A stretch of DNA of 64,000 nt from JAOAPG01 sp963791575 (GTDB lineage: Bacteria; Acidobacteriota; Terriglobia; Terriglobales; Acidobacteriaceae), in the NCBI GenBank assembly GCA_963791575.1, contig CAWBSY010000005.1:132260-196259 (forward strand), read 5' to 3'. Below, piece by piece: positions 44,797 through 52,951 of this stretch. Numbering within the stretch: position 1 is the first letter of the stretch; every line of letters starts with the position of its first letter. The notes beneath the pieces are model-generated. The model was given only the letters and a program-made list of their open reading frames with translations, did no database searches and was not told where the DNA came from. The position numbers and the translations under genes were made by a program.

Positions 44797-45204
44797 GGAC
44801 AGCCGGGGACGGCTGTCCCTACGTGATTTGATCTCAGGGCAGAGTGCTTGCGGGACGGGCGAGGACGCCCGTCGCTACATGGTACTAATTACAGTGGTGA
44901 AGTGACTGCTGTGTTAAAAGCGGCATCGTGACAAGGTCACACAATGCAGATCCCTCGACTTGTACTCGCCGCGCGAGCGCGGCTCGTCGGGCGCTCGGGC
45001 TGACAAGAGGAAAAGGTTTGGGTAAGTTAGGAGTCCTTCGCACTCATTGATTCTTCGTAAGCGAAGAAGCAATCTCGCTCAGGATGACAATGTTTTGCGA
45101 CGATGCGATATGCGAATCTAGGCAGAGAAGGTGCCCACAGTTGATTCCAGATAAGAGAAAATCCCCACCCTGTCGCAAAGAACGCGACTAGGATGGGGCA
45201 CCCG
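44797..45204 (-). repeat. Cluster of inverted hairpin repeats (families C, B, E, D, A)
   Basis: On the minus strand: C (44797-44825), B (44854-44878), E (44952-45005), D with an AAGAAGCGAAG-type stem (45031-45090), and a family A copy with stem TCGC/GCGA and loop AAAGAAC (45162-45204). One copy of each family lies in the gap between the aminotransferase gene and the gene remnant at 45268; no gene was found there. Confidence 0.8.
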
Positions 45205-45267
45205 CTGCATGGCGAGTTGGGGCGCTTTTGCGCCATTCAAAACAATGCAGGTCCCCGAGTGCTAGTT

Positions 45268-45830
45268 TTATTTTTTGACTTTAGTGATCCTGTGCAGGAC
45301 GAACTCCTGTACCACGTTGGCCAGCGCTCGCTCGCCGGTGTTGATAACGGTAGTCTGGAACACACGCCCTGCGCCGCGATCTGATGGGGGATAGTAGGCT
45401 GTCGCGATGGCAGCCGAGGCCAGATCGCCGCCGATGGTCGAGTAGTTCGGCTGCATCTGTCCGTTGTCTCCTCTGCAGATGAATGCGCTGGAGATGGCGT
45501 GCCAAGCGCGCGACTTGTTCGTGCCCGTGCCCTGATAAAAGTAGCGCGGGTCCTGGTGCAGTAGCGATGGCAGGATGGCGCCGCCGATCATAACGTCGGT
45601 AGCGGCGCCAGCATAGCCAGCGCCAAAGCGCTCGGCGTAACCTTTTGCACCCTGTCCGTAGTTGGGGACATCCCCTGCCTGGTTGATGCCGGCAAAGGCG
45701 GCTACCCCGACGAGCGTCACAGGATCAAACAGGACTTGGTGGCGAGCTGGAACTTCAGCTTCGTCGTGAGCGGCACGGCGTTGTGATTTCCATTTGCATT
45801 ACAGATTTCGAAATGAGCTCCGTATTGTCA
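45268..45830 (-). pseudogene. Fragment of an acidobacterial exported membrane-associated protein
   Basis: The longer reading frame (45268-45720) contains AGDVPNYGQGAKGYAERFGAGYAGAATDVMIGGAILPSLLHQDPRYFY and ends QEFVLHRITKVKK, which I recognise as the C-terminal half of a common acidobacterial family. A continuation upstream in a second frame (NAVPLTTKLKFQLATKS, to about 45830) joins at about 45728 by one base. Upstream of that a TGA is met and no start is found, so the N-terminal part is missing. It is bounded by repeats, fitting a decayed remnant. Confidence 0.6.
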
Positions 45831-45883
45831 CGTTTCGTGCGTCTCGCGCTTGAGGCGTATTATTTTTCCTTTGGGAGGTCAAA

Positions 45884-46012
45884 ATGACTCGCAAACCAAG
45901 CCGAGAGACTCCCGTCGAGCGAATTTTCCGCGAAGTTACTGGCGAGAAAATGCCGGCATCGATCCGACGTATCCTGCTGCGCAAACCCAAGGAAAAACTT
46001 AAACCGCTGTAG
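45884..46012 (+). CDS. Very small basic protein
   Basis: 42 residues (begins MTRKPSRETPVERIFREV, ends in a run of Lys/Pro/Leu). A strong GGGAGG site lies 5 bases before the ATG, the best evidence that it is real. No family recognised. Confidence 0.55.
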   Translation: MTRKPSRETPVERIFREVTGEKMPASIRRILLRKPKEKLKPL

Positions 46013-46119
46013 TTCCAGAACTGCGTTCCCACGCGTATCGTCCAAGTTCGACGCAATGCAACAGTTGTTCGACTGCACATCTCTAACCTTCGACATATTT
46101 CGGAGTGAGGTGATTTTCG

Positions 46120-46275
46120 ATGTCGGCGCGTGAAACTGAAAATCCGATGGAGAAAGAGAAGATCCAGGATCTGCATTCCAACAAACGTGAGCCCATCAGC
46201 CAGGGCCAGCCCTTTGATGAGCAGCAGCGACAGGAGAAGAATCCTGATGGATCGCAACAGCGGAAGGAGAGCTAG
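46120..46275 (+). CDS. Very small hydrophilic protein
   Basis: 51 residues, highly charged and rich in Glu, Gln and Lys, without hydrophobic core (begins MSARETENPMEKEKIQDL). GGAGTGAGG precedes the ATG. It resembles intrinsically disordered stress-type proteins. It may share a transcript with the 42-residue gene 107 bases upstream. Confidence 0.55.
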   Translation: MSARETENPMEKEKIQDLHSNKREPISQGQPFDEQQRQEKNPDGSQQRKES

Positions 46276-46300
46276 ATTTGTCTGAGGATGTGCGACGCGT

Positions 46301-46334
46301 CCACCTTTGCAAAGAACGCAAAGATGGGGCACCC
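46301..46334 (-). repeat. Hairpin repeat family A variant
   Basis: CCACCTTTGC, loop AAAGAAC, GCAAAGATGGGGCACCC. Stem CTTTGC/GCAAAG differs from GTTTGC/GCAAAC of other copies while the loop is unchanged. Confidence 0.75.
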
Positions 46335-46352
46335 ATTGTTGATTCTGTAGGA

Positions 46353-46595
46353 CTATCCGGCGGTATGCTTTTTGATCTTGCGTTTGTGAGCGGCCTTCTT
46401 CTTGACGTAGGTCTTCGAGTGGGCTTTGGGCGGCTCAGCTTTAGGGCGGCTTCTTTTGGGTTGTACTGACGGAGAAGCTTGCGTCTGAGGTGATCCATTT
46501 CCCGCTACGCCCACGGTGTTCGCAATTGTGCCTATCGCTGAACCTACGGTTTTTGCCACTGCGGTGAGAATATTGCCAGCGGATTTTTTTGGCAC
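46353..46595 (-). CDS. Small very basic protein
   Basis: 80 residues. The first 35 are a Gly/Ala/Thr-rich helix-like stretch; the last 40 are rich in Lys, Pro and Ala (PKAEPPKAHSKTYVKKKAAH), resembling histone-H1-like tails. The start is GTG 46595 behind AAGGAGC. Nucleic acid binding is plausible but unproven. Confidence 0.55.
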   Translation of the reverse strand: MPKKSAGNILTAVAKTVGSAIGTIANTVGVAGNGSPQTQASPSVQPKRSRPKAEPPKAHSKTYVKKKAAHKRKIKKHTAG

Positions 46596-46675
46596 GGGAG
46601 CTCCTTAGGTAATGGAATCCTGCCTAGATTACTGCCTTGCAGCATCCAGGCAGGTACACACCTTGAGTCCCATGG

Positions 46676-46831
46676 CTAGGCTGTGCGGCGTCCCATCACA
46701 AAATGCAAAATCAGGGAGATCACGGCGAACACGAGCAGCAGGTGGATAAGCCCGCCCGCTACATGGAAAACTGTAAAACCACCGAGCCAAGCTATTAGTA
46801 AGACTACGAACAATATCGTCCAGATGCTCAT
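46676..46831 (-). CDS. lmo0937-type small membrane protein
   Basis: 51 residues with two transmembrane segments (SIWTILFVVLLIAWLGGFTVF and LIHLLLVFAVISLILHFVMG) ending in a short basic GRRTA tail. AAGGAG precedes the ATG. Small two-helix proteins of this pattern (DUF5670/lmo0937) are frequent in bacteria and have no known function. It lies 80 bases upstream of the small basic protein gene. Confidence 0.75.
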   Translation of the reverse strand: MSIWTILFVVLLIAWLGGFTVFHVAGGLIHLLLVFAVISLILHFVMGRRTA

Positions 46832-47150
46832 TGTCTCTCCTTCATTGAGCGAGTTAAGTACTCAAAAGTAACGCGCAACTTCGATGTGGATTCGAGAGGA
46901 ACGGATGGCTAAATGTGTAAATATCTGAAAGGCAATGAGTAAGAGCAGGGGCTAGGCTTTAAGGGCTAGCCTTTAGGCTCTAGGCATTAGGCTTTGGGCG
47001 TGGGGCCGAAGACGAAAGCAAATGCAGATCCCTCGACTTGTGCTCACCGCGCGAGCGTGCTTGTCCTGCACTCGGGATGACAAGGAACGGCAGTCGACCC
47101 GCAATTCACTGCTTAAGATTAGGTATTGGGTTTTCGGCTTGGGCTTTGGC
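46832..47150. repeat. Repeat-bearing gap: degenerate AGGCTTTAGG motifs and an inverted family E copy
   Basis: 46948-46995 is a run of loosely repeated AGGCTTTAAGGGCTAGCCTT-like decamers; a similar patch occurs at 42667-42700. An inverted family E copy lies at 47028-47083 (CTCGACTTGTGCTCACCGCG). No gene was found. Confidence 0.6.
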
Positions 47151-48215
47151 CTAAGGTTCTGGCGGGTACGGAATTTCGAGTGGGGCTCGCCAATCTTTTG
47201 CTGAGGCGTGCCCTGCGTAGATCCATCCAATGCGCGTCAACAATGATCCCGCAATCGCTGACATCGCCGCAAGACGTCTTAGCTTTCTGGAACGCTTTTT
47301 GCCTCCAGTCATACTCAACAAACGGAGAGCCAAGGGCAGGGGACCGGCGAGTAAGCCGCCAGCACGAACGACGGCTCCGCTTGGTCCTTTCTTGAGCGGA
47401 TTCACGCCGGTCGAAGAACGAGTCTCGATCTGCCAACCTTCCCAGCATTCGAACGTGGCCGCGCCCAGCCCGAGCACCTGCAGTGCCTGACTCTTCTCAT
47501 GGCCCATTAACTCGAGCGTGCCGACGGCGGCGGAGAGGCCGGACATTCCGAAGTGAATCGGCAGCTCTCCTGCGTTTTCATTCCATACGGGAATGGCAGT
47601 CGCACCAATTAATACTCCGGTGTAATTGGAGAAGGGAAGTCCGAAGAGAAGCGACGCGGCCTGTCCTACCTGCTCAATTATGCTGACTGGAAGCGATGGA
47701 CCAAACTTGTCGCGCATGAAATCCGCAAATGCTGCTGCAGTTGCGCCGCCGGAAAATCCTACCAGCGCCCATACGCCCATTGACATAGCACTTTGCGGCT
47801 TGAACACTCGCATCATATTCAAGAATCGCGATGGCTTTCCCAAATCCATAATCAGCAGAGCTGGGGAAAGTACCGTGCTGCCTGCGGCGGCGATCCAGCG
47901 AGCGTGCTTCACGAGCTTCGGATCTGCGCCGGTGTAGTTAGCGATTGCTCCCAGGACCCCGGCTGCGCCTGAGGCTCCACCGACAAAAAAGTACAGCGGG
48001 ATTTCCCATGTCCAAGCCGGCTGCTTCAGCATGGGGATTCCGTAGTAGCCAGTCTCGGGTGAAGCCATGGGCAAAGGCGCGCCCGAGGGCCGGATGCCTT
48101 GTCCTTTTGCTTTGCCGGTCAATTCCGCTTCGCGCCGGATCTCGAAGAGCTTGCGTTCGCTATCGGCATCGGGAGTTCTGTTACCGGGAACCAGCGGGAC
48201 GCGTGCTTCGCTCAT
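47151..48215 (-). CDS. NrfD-type membrane subunit of the formate dehydrogenase
   Basis: 354 residues with a 55-residue soluble N-terminus and eight or so helices (IPLYFFVGGASGAAGVLGAIA; WIAAAGSTVLSPALLIMDLGKPSRFLNMMRVFKPQSAMSMG, the NrfD/PsrC signature). NrfD proteins carry electrons from an Fe-S subunit to quinone without heme. Its ATG overlaps the end of the Fe-S subunit gene, and it is the last gene of the three. It replaces the cytochrome b subunit of Fdn enzymes. Confidence 0.88.
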   Translation of the reverse strand: MSEARVPLVPGNRTPDADSERKLFEIRREAELTGKAKGQGIRPSGAPLPMASPETGYYGIPMLKQPAWTWEIPLYFFVGGASGAAGVLGAIANYTGADPKLVKHARWIAAAGSTVLSPALLIMDLGKPSRFLNMMRVFKPQSAMSMGVWALVGFSGGATAAAFADFMRDKFGPSLPVSIIEQVGQAASLLFGLPFSNYTGVLIGATAIPVWNENAGELPIHFGMSGLSAAVGTLELMGHEKSQALQVLGLGAATFECWEGWQIETRSSTGVNPLKKGPSGAVVRAGGLLAGPLPLALRLLSMTGGKKRSRKLRRLAAMSAIAGSLLTRIGWIYAGHASAKDWRAPLEIPYPPEP

Positions 48216-49003
48216 CGCGCGCTCCTTTGACCGTCCGACAAAAATGCAATGAGGGCACCGCCTAATAACATTGCGGCTCCGATGGCGGAGGCAGTCCAGG
48301 CTTTTTTCAGGTAAACAGTGGGGATTTGTGGATTCGGCGGCAGGTTGTAGCTGCGTGCATCGCCGCGCACGATGAACATTGCATGAGTACCGCCAACGCT
48401 GGTGTGAGAAGAATCGTACAAGTTGGCATCATTCATGCCACGCTCGTGCAGTTCATTCACGCGAGCCTTTGCCTTTTCCTGCAAAAACGAAATTTCGCCG
48501 AACTGAATGGACTCTGTAGGACACGCCTTCGCGCAAGCCGGAACCAGTCCAGCTTTTTGACGGTCATAGCAGAACGTACATTTGAATGCTCGACCATCCG
48601 AGGGATTTCGCTGCACCACTCCGAACGGACAAGAGACTACGCAGAATGCGCAGCCGTTACAGATATCCGGCTGAACATACACCCCGCCAAATTCGGTTCG
48701 CACTATCGCCCCAGTGGGGCAAGCTTCGAGACAGCCCGCATTTTCGCAGTGCTTGCAAACGTCGGAGGAAAACGTCCATGAGGCAAGCTCGCCGGCATTG
48801 CCGCCGAATCCTGGCTCGGGAGCATGCTCCACGAATTTCACGTGCCGCCATGTCGAGTGTCCGACCGAGCCCGTGTTGTCGTAGGAGAAGCCGCTCCAGT
48901 TCAGGCCATCTTCTTCAACTCCGTTCCATTCCTTGCAGGCAACCTCACAAGCCTTACAGCCAATGCAGAGAGTGGAATCGGTAAGGAACGCTGTTGTTGT
49001 CAT
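48212..49003 (-). CDS. Formate dehydrogenase iron-sulfur subunit
   Basis: 263 residues. Cysteine blocks for four [4Fe-4S] clusters are visible: CIGCKACEVACKEW, CKHCENAGCLEACPTGAI, CNGCAFCVVSCPFG and CTFCYDRQKAGLVPACAKACPTESI. A C-terminal hydrophobic anchor (ASAIGAAMLLGGALIAFLS) follows. It conducts electrons from the catalytic subunit to the NrfD partner. It begins 90 bases after the catalytic gene. Confidence 0.92.
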   Translation of the reverse strand: MTTTAFLTDSTLCIGCKACEVACKEWNGVEEDGLNWSGFSYDNTGSVGHSTWRHVKFVEHAPEPGFGGNAGELASWTFSSDVCKHCENAGCLEACPTGAIVRTEFGGVYVQPDICNGCAFCVVSCPFGVVQRNPSDGRAFKCTFCYDRQKAGLVPACAKACPTESIQFGEISFLQEKAKARVNELHERGMNDANLYDSSHTSVGGTHAMFIVRGDARSYNLPPNPQIPTVYLKKAWTASAIGAAMLLGGALIAFLSDGQRSAR

Positions 49004-49092
49004 TTCGTGCTCACGTTCTCGATCTAAAAATTTGTCGTCCTATACCTGCTGTCCTATGATGATCGCCGGATGCAAACGGTTCTGTCCGCGAT

Positions 49093-52000
49093 CTAATCTC
49101 CCGCCTGTGCCATTTGCTGGAGAGCCTCTGGTCCTCGCTTCCGGCGTCCTGGCTGGATATTGCACACTAACGCTTTTGTCTCCATGATGCGGACATTGGG
49201 CTCTTCACTGATCACCAGTAAATCATTAGCGATGTCGCCTTTGACAAGGCCCTTGTATCCCCAATGGTAGGGAAGCCCGATCTGGTGAATGCGCTTGCCG
49301 TCGATCCATAATGGACGCATACGGTGCGTCACCAAAACCCGTGCCTCAACAATCGATCGCGGAGTTGTAATCGTAGCCCACCCGCTATGCTCGAGACCAA
49401 GATCTGCGGCTAGTTCTGGGGAGACTTCGGTGAAGAACTCCGGCTGTAACTCCGCCAAGTGCGACAGCGTGCGCGACATGCCACCCGCAGTGTGGTGCTC
49501 GGTCAAGCGATAAGTTGAGAGCACATAAGGAAATCGTGGATCGGCAATCGGAGCGGCATATGGGTTGTCGGGACGTTCTTTCTTATCCACCGCAGGATCG
49601 TTTTGCTGATCGTACATAGGATTCGCGATCAACGATTCCAGCGCCTCGTAATGCGTGGGCAGCGGACCGTCTTTTAAACCGCTGGGAACGAACAACCATG
49701 CCACGCCATCAGGATGAAGTGTGAACGGTCTCGCGCCGCCGAGCGCCTCAACCCCGCGCCCATTATCAATGTCAGCTTTTTTGTCAGGCGGCATGGTCTT
49801 GGTGTAGTCCACGTTGTCCAAGCCACCCCATTCCTTCTTTTCTTCGTCCCACCAAACCAGTTTCTTGCGCTCACTCCACGGCTTGCCATCGGGACGCGCC
49901 GAGGCCCGGTTATAAATAATTCGGCAGTCGTTAGGCCACGCAAAACCCCAGCCGTGACCGAGCAGATCCTTTGGCTTGCGCTCATTGGCGCGGTTATAGC
50001 CTTCTTCAGGGAACACACCGCAGTAGATCCAAGCACCACATGCAGTCGATCCATCATTCTTCAACTCTTGCATGTGCTTGAGTTGCTTCCGGTCAGCTAC
50101 GGTGTAGCCATTGATCTCCTTTAACACTTCTTCTACTTCAGGTTCATCGTAAGGTCCTTCGGTTGGATAATCCCAGGTCAAAGCATTGAGCCCTGCATTT
50201 CGCGGGCGAGGATCATTCTTCGCCTTCTCCTTGATGCGCCGCCCCAGGTGATACATAAAATGCGTTTCACTGCGAGCGTCTCCCGGAGGATCAACCGCTT
50301 GATTGCGAAATTGCAGGAGGCGTTGCGTGTTGGTGAACGTGCCATCTTTCTCCGCCGTCCCAGCAGCTGGAAAAAGAAATACCTCGGTGCCAATGGTCTC
50401 AGGCGAAAGTTCTCCGCGCTCGATCTCGGGTGAATCGAGCCAAAACGAAGCAGTTTCAATTTCAACCATGTCTCGTACCACGAGCCACTTTAGCTTGGAG
50501 AGCGCAGTCCGCTCCAGGCGACCGTTGGAAGCCCCCACCGCGGGGTTCTGCCCCATAACAAAAAGCCCTTCCATCTTTCCGTCTTTCATGTCGAGCCAGT
50601 AGCCGAAGTGCGAATGGTCGCCTGTCAGCCTCGGAAGCCAGTTGAATCCAAAGTCATTCTCTTTCCTTGCAGCGTCGCCGTAGTACGCCTTCAACAAGCT
50701 GATAATGTATTTATCAAAATTGGACCATACTCCTGTGCGAGAGCCGTGTTTCTTAATATGCCCTTGCAAGCTGTTGGAGTCCTTCTCAAACATGGGCATA
50801 GGTAGATAGCCGGGAAGAATGTCGTAGAGAGTAGGGACATCCGTCGAGCCCTGAATCGAGGCGTGTCCTCGCAATGCGAGAATGCCGCCGCCCGGGCGTC
50901 CGATATTCCCCAACAACAGTTGTAAGATGGCGGCCGACCGAATAATTTGCACGCCCTTTGAGTGCTGTGTCCAACCAACCGCATAGCAGATTGCGGCAGT
51001 CTTGTCCGGACCGGAAGCATTTGTAAAAGCCTCGGCAGTTTTCAGGAAAGCTTCCTGCGGAATGCCGCAGTAACGCTCGACCATCTCCGGCGTGTAGCGT
51101 GAGAAGTGCCGCTTTAAAACTTGAAAAACGCAACGCGGATTCTGCAGCGTGGGATCGTACTCGTAGTGAGAAATATCTTGGGCTTCACCGCCGCGGTCTT
51201 TTCCGTGACCACCATTTTTATCAGTGTGGCCGGGCTCCACTCCTTCGCTGGTCTTTTTGACTGCAGCGCCTTTATAGAGCCAGCTCTCGGGATCGTATTT
51301 CTTCTTCTCTGCGTCCCATCCGGAAAAAAGTCCATCCAGATCTTCCGTGTCTTTAAAGTCATCCCGGAGAATGCAGGAGGCATTCGTGTAATTCACTACG
51401 TAATCATGAAAGTATTTATTGTTTTCGAGGGTGTGGCGAATCATCGCGCCTAGAAAAATGATGTCGCTTCCGGCCCGCAATGGCAGCCAGATATCGGACA
51501 TGGCGGATGTGCGATTGAAGCGGGGATCGACATGAATGATCTTCGCTCCGCGCTCGCGAGCGGCAATTACCCATTGAAATCCCACGGGATGATTCTCAGC
51601 CATGGAAGATCCCATGATGAGAATAGCGTCAGCGTTGCTGAGATCCTGCTGGGCGGTAGTCGCGCCGCCGCGCCCAAAGCTTGTGCCCAGACCGGGCACA
51701 GTTGAGCTATGTCATATCCTGGCCTGGTTGCTTATACAAACCATCCCCAATCCGACGGTAAACAATTTTCGGATCAGATAATTTTCTTCGTTGTCGAGAG
51801 TCGCTCCTCCGAGATGCGCGACGCTCTTGTTCTGCATCAAGACTTGTCCGTCGCGCTTCTTCCTCGAAGCTGCGATTGCGGCTTTCCCAGAGACGATCCG
51901 CTACCATGTCCATCGCCTGATCAAGTTCCAGCTCTTCCCATTCTTTGGCGTAAGGACGACGATACTTTACTTTCTTCAGACGGTTGGGATGAGTGTGCAG

Positions 52001-52273
52001 CTCGAATGTATCCGCGCCTTTAGGGCAGAGATGTCCGCGCGAAATGGGGGAGTTGGGATCGCCCTCGATCGAGATCAGCTTGTTGTTCTTATGAAAGACA
52101 AGTTGGCCGCAGCCTACTCCGCAATAAGGACAGATTGAAGTCGCCACTTCGGCACCGTGATGTTTGGTGCGCAGGTTTTTCGTCTTCGAGGACATCGCTT
52201 CGGGGCCGGTTCCATCGGCTCCGGTTTTAATTTGCTGGATGAGCGGCCATTGCGAAAGCAGGTCTTTCAGCAC
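49093..52273 (-). CDS. fdhA: Selenocysteine-containing formate dehydrogenase catalytic subunit, one frameshift
   Basis: About 1,060 residues, molybdo/tungsto-bis-MGD enzyme. GTG 52273 follows GGAGGAATTTT. The N-terminal cluster is SICPYCGVGCGQLV with SRGHLCPKG. An in-frame TGA at 51714-51712 lies in SNQARI-TGA-HSSTVPGLGTSFGRG, exactly where FdnG/FdhF have selenocysteine. Downstream are MGSSMAENHP and the C-terminal cofactor domain (WATITTPRSIVEARVLVT). A single extra base near 51856 breaks the frame between RSFEE and RDGQVLMQNKSVA. No twin-arginine signal is seen, so orientation is uncertain. It forms an operon with the Fe-S and NrfD subunits. Confidence 0.9.
51682..51714 (-). promoter_or_regulatory. 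Bacterial SECIS element with its UGA codon
   Basis: UGA at 51714-51712 is followed, after 18 bases, by a GGUCU loop (51693-51689) on a 7-bp stem, UGUGCCC/GGGCACA (51700-51694 and 51688-51682). The 18-base spacing and GGUCU loop are those I know for E. coli fdhF, but the stem sequence differs. It recruits SelB with Sec-tRNA. Confidence 0.85.
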
Positions 52274-52469
52274 AAAATTCCTCCGTGGGGACGGATGTTC
52301 TAAAAATGATGAGCTAAAAACATGGTAGCAGCGTTGCGAGTTGCGGGTTATACAGTGAAAACTGCATGTCGTTGGATATAGGGACGCGAAGCGCATCTGC
52401 GGACGAGTCGCGGTCATGATCATTTGTGGGAGAATTGTGGAGAATCGAAGCTGCGACCAGGAGACAGCT

Positions 52470-52892
52470 ATGGGAATTCCATTGAACGATAACGTCAAAC
52501 GACTGCTTGACCGCCCAAATTTCGCTCATCTAGCCACTCTTATGGAGGACGGATCGCCGCACAGTACTCCAGTTTGGATAGGCCGCGAGGGAGATCGCCT
52601 CATCGTGTGTACCGGCGGCGAGTCGCTGAAGGCGCGCAACACTCGCCGTGATCCCCGAGTCTCGCTCTCCGTTGTCGACTTTCAAGATCCTTACATGGAG
52701 ACGCAGATTCGTGGACGGGTCGTCGAGCATCGTTCGGACCCAGAGCTGAAGATCATGGATCCTATTTCCATGAAATACATTGGAAAGCCGTTTCCGATGC
52801 GCAATTATCCAGACCGGATTGCTTTGATCATCGAAGCCGACAAAGTGCGCTACATGAAGCTGCCGTTCGAGCATACGCCTCCCGGCAAGTAG
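52470..52892 (+). CDS. PPOX-class flavin/F420-dependent oxidoreductase-like protein
   Basis: 140 residues, split-barrel fold. Blocks: LLDRPNFAHLATLMEDGSPHSTPVWIGREGDRLIVCTGGESLKARNTRRDPRVSLSV and, near the end, RIALIIEADKVRYMKLPFE. ATG 52470 has AGGAGAC 6 bases upstream; an earlier start is unsupported. The family (TIGR03618-like) uses F420 or FMN. It is divergent from fdhA, 196 bases away. Confidence 0.82.
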   Translation: MGIPLNDNVKRLLDRPNFAHLATLMEDGSPHSTPVWIGREGDRLIVCTGGESLKARNTRRDPRVSLSVVDFQDPYMETQIRGRVVEHRSDPELKIMDPISMKYIGKPFPMRNYPDRIALIIEADKVRYMKLPFEHTPPGK

Positions 52893-52951
52893 CTAATATT
52901 TCGCAGGTTGCGGATGGTTTGATTTGAATTGCTGACGTGGGTTGTCCCTGA

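Noticed and set aside
51707..51714. TGA inside fdhA as a nonsense mutation or gene boundary
   Set aside because: It lies at the known selenocysteine position, with conserved flanking residues and a SECIS hairpin at standard distance.
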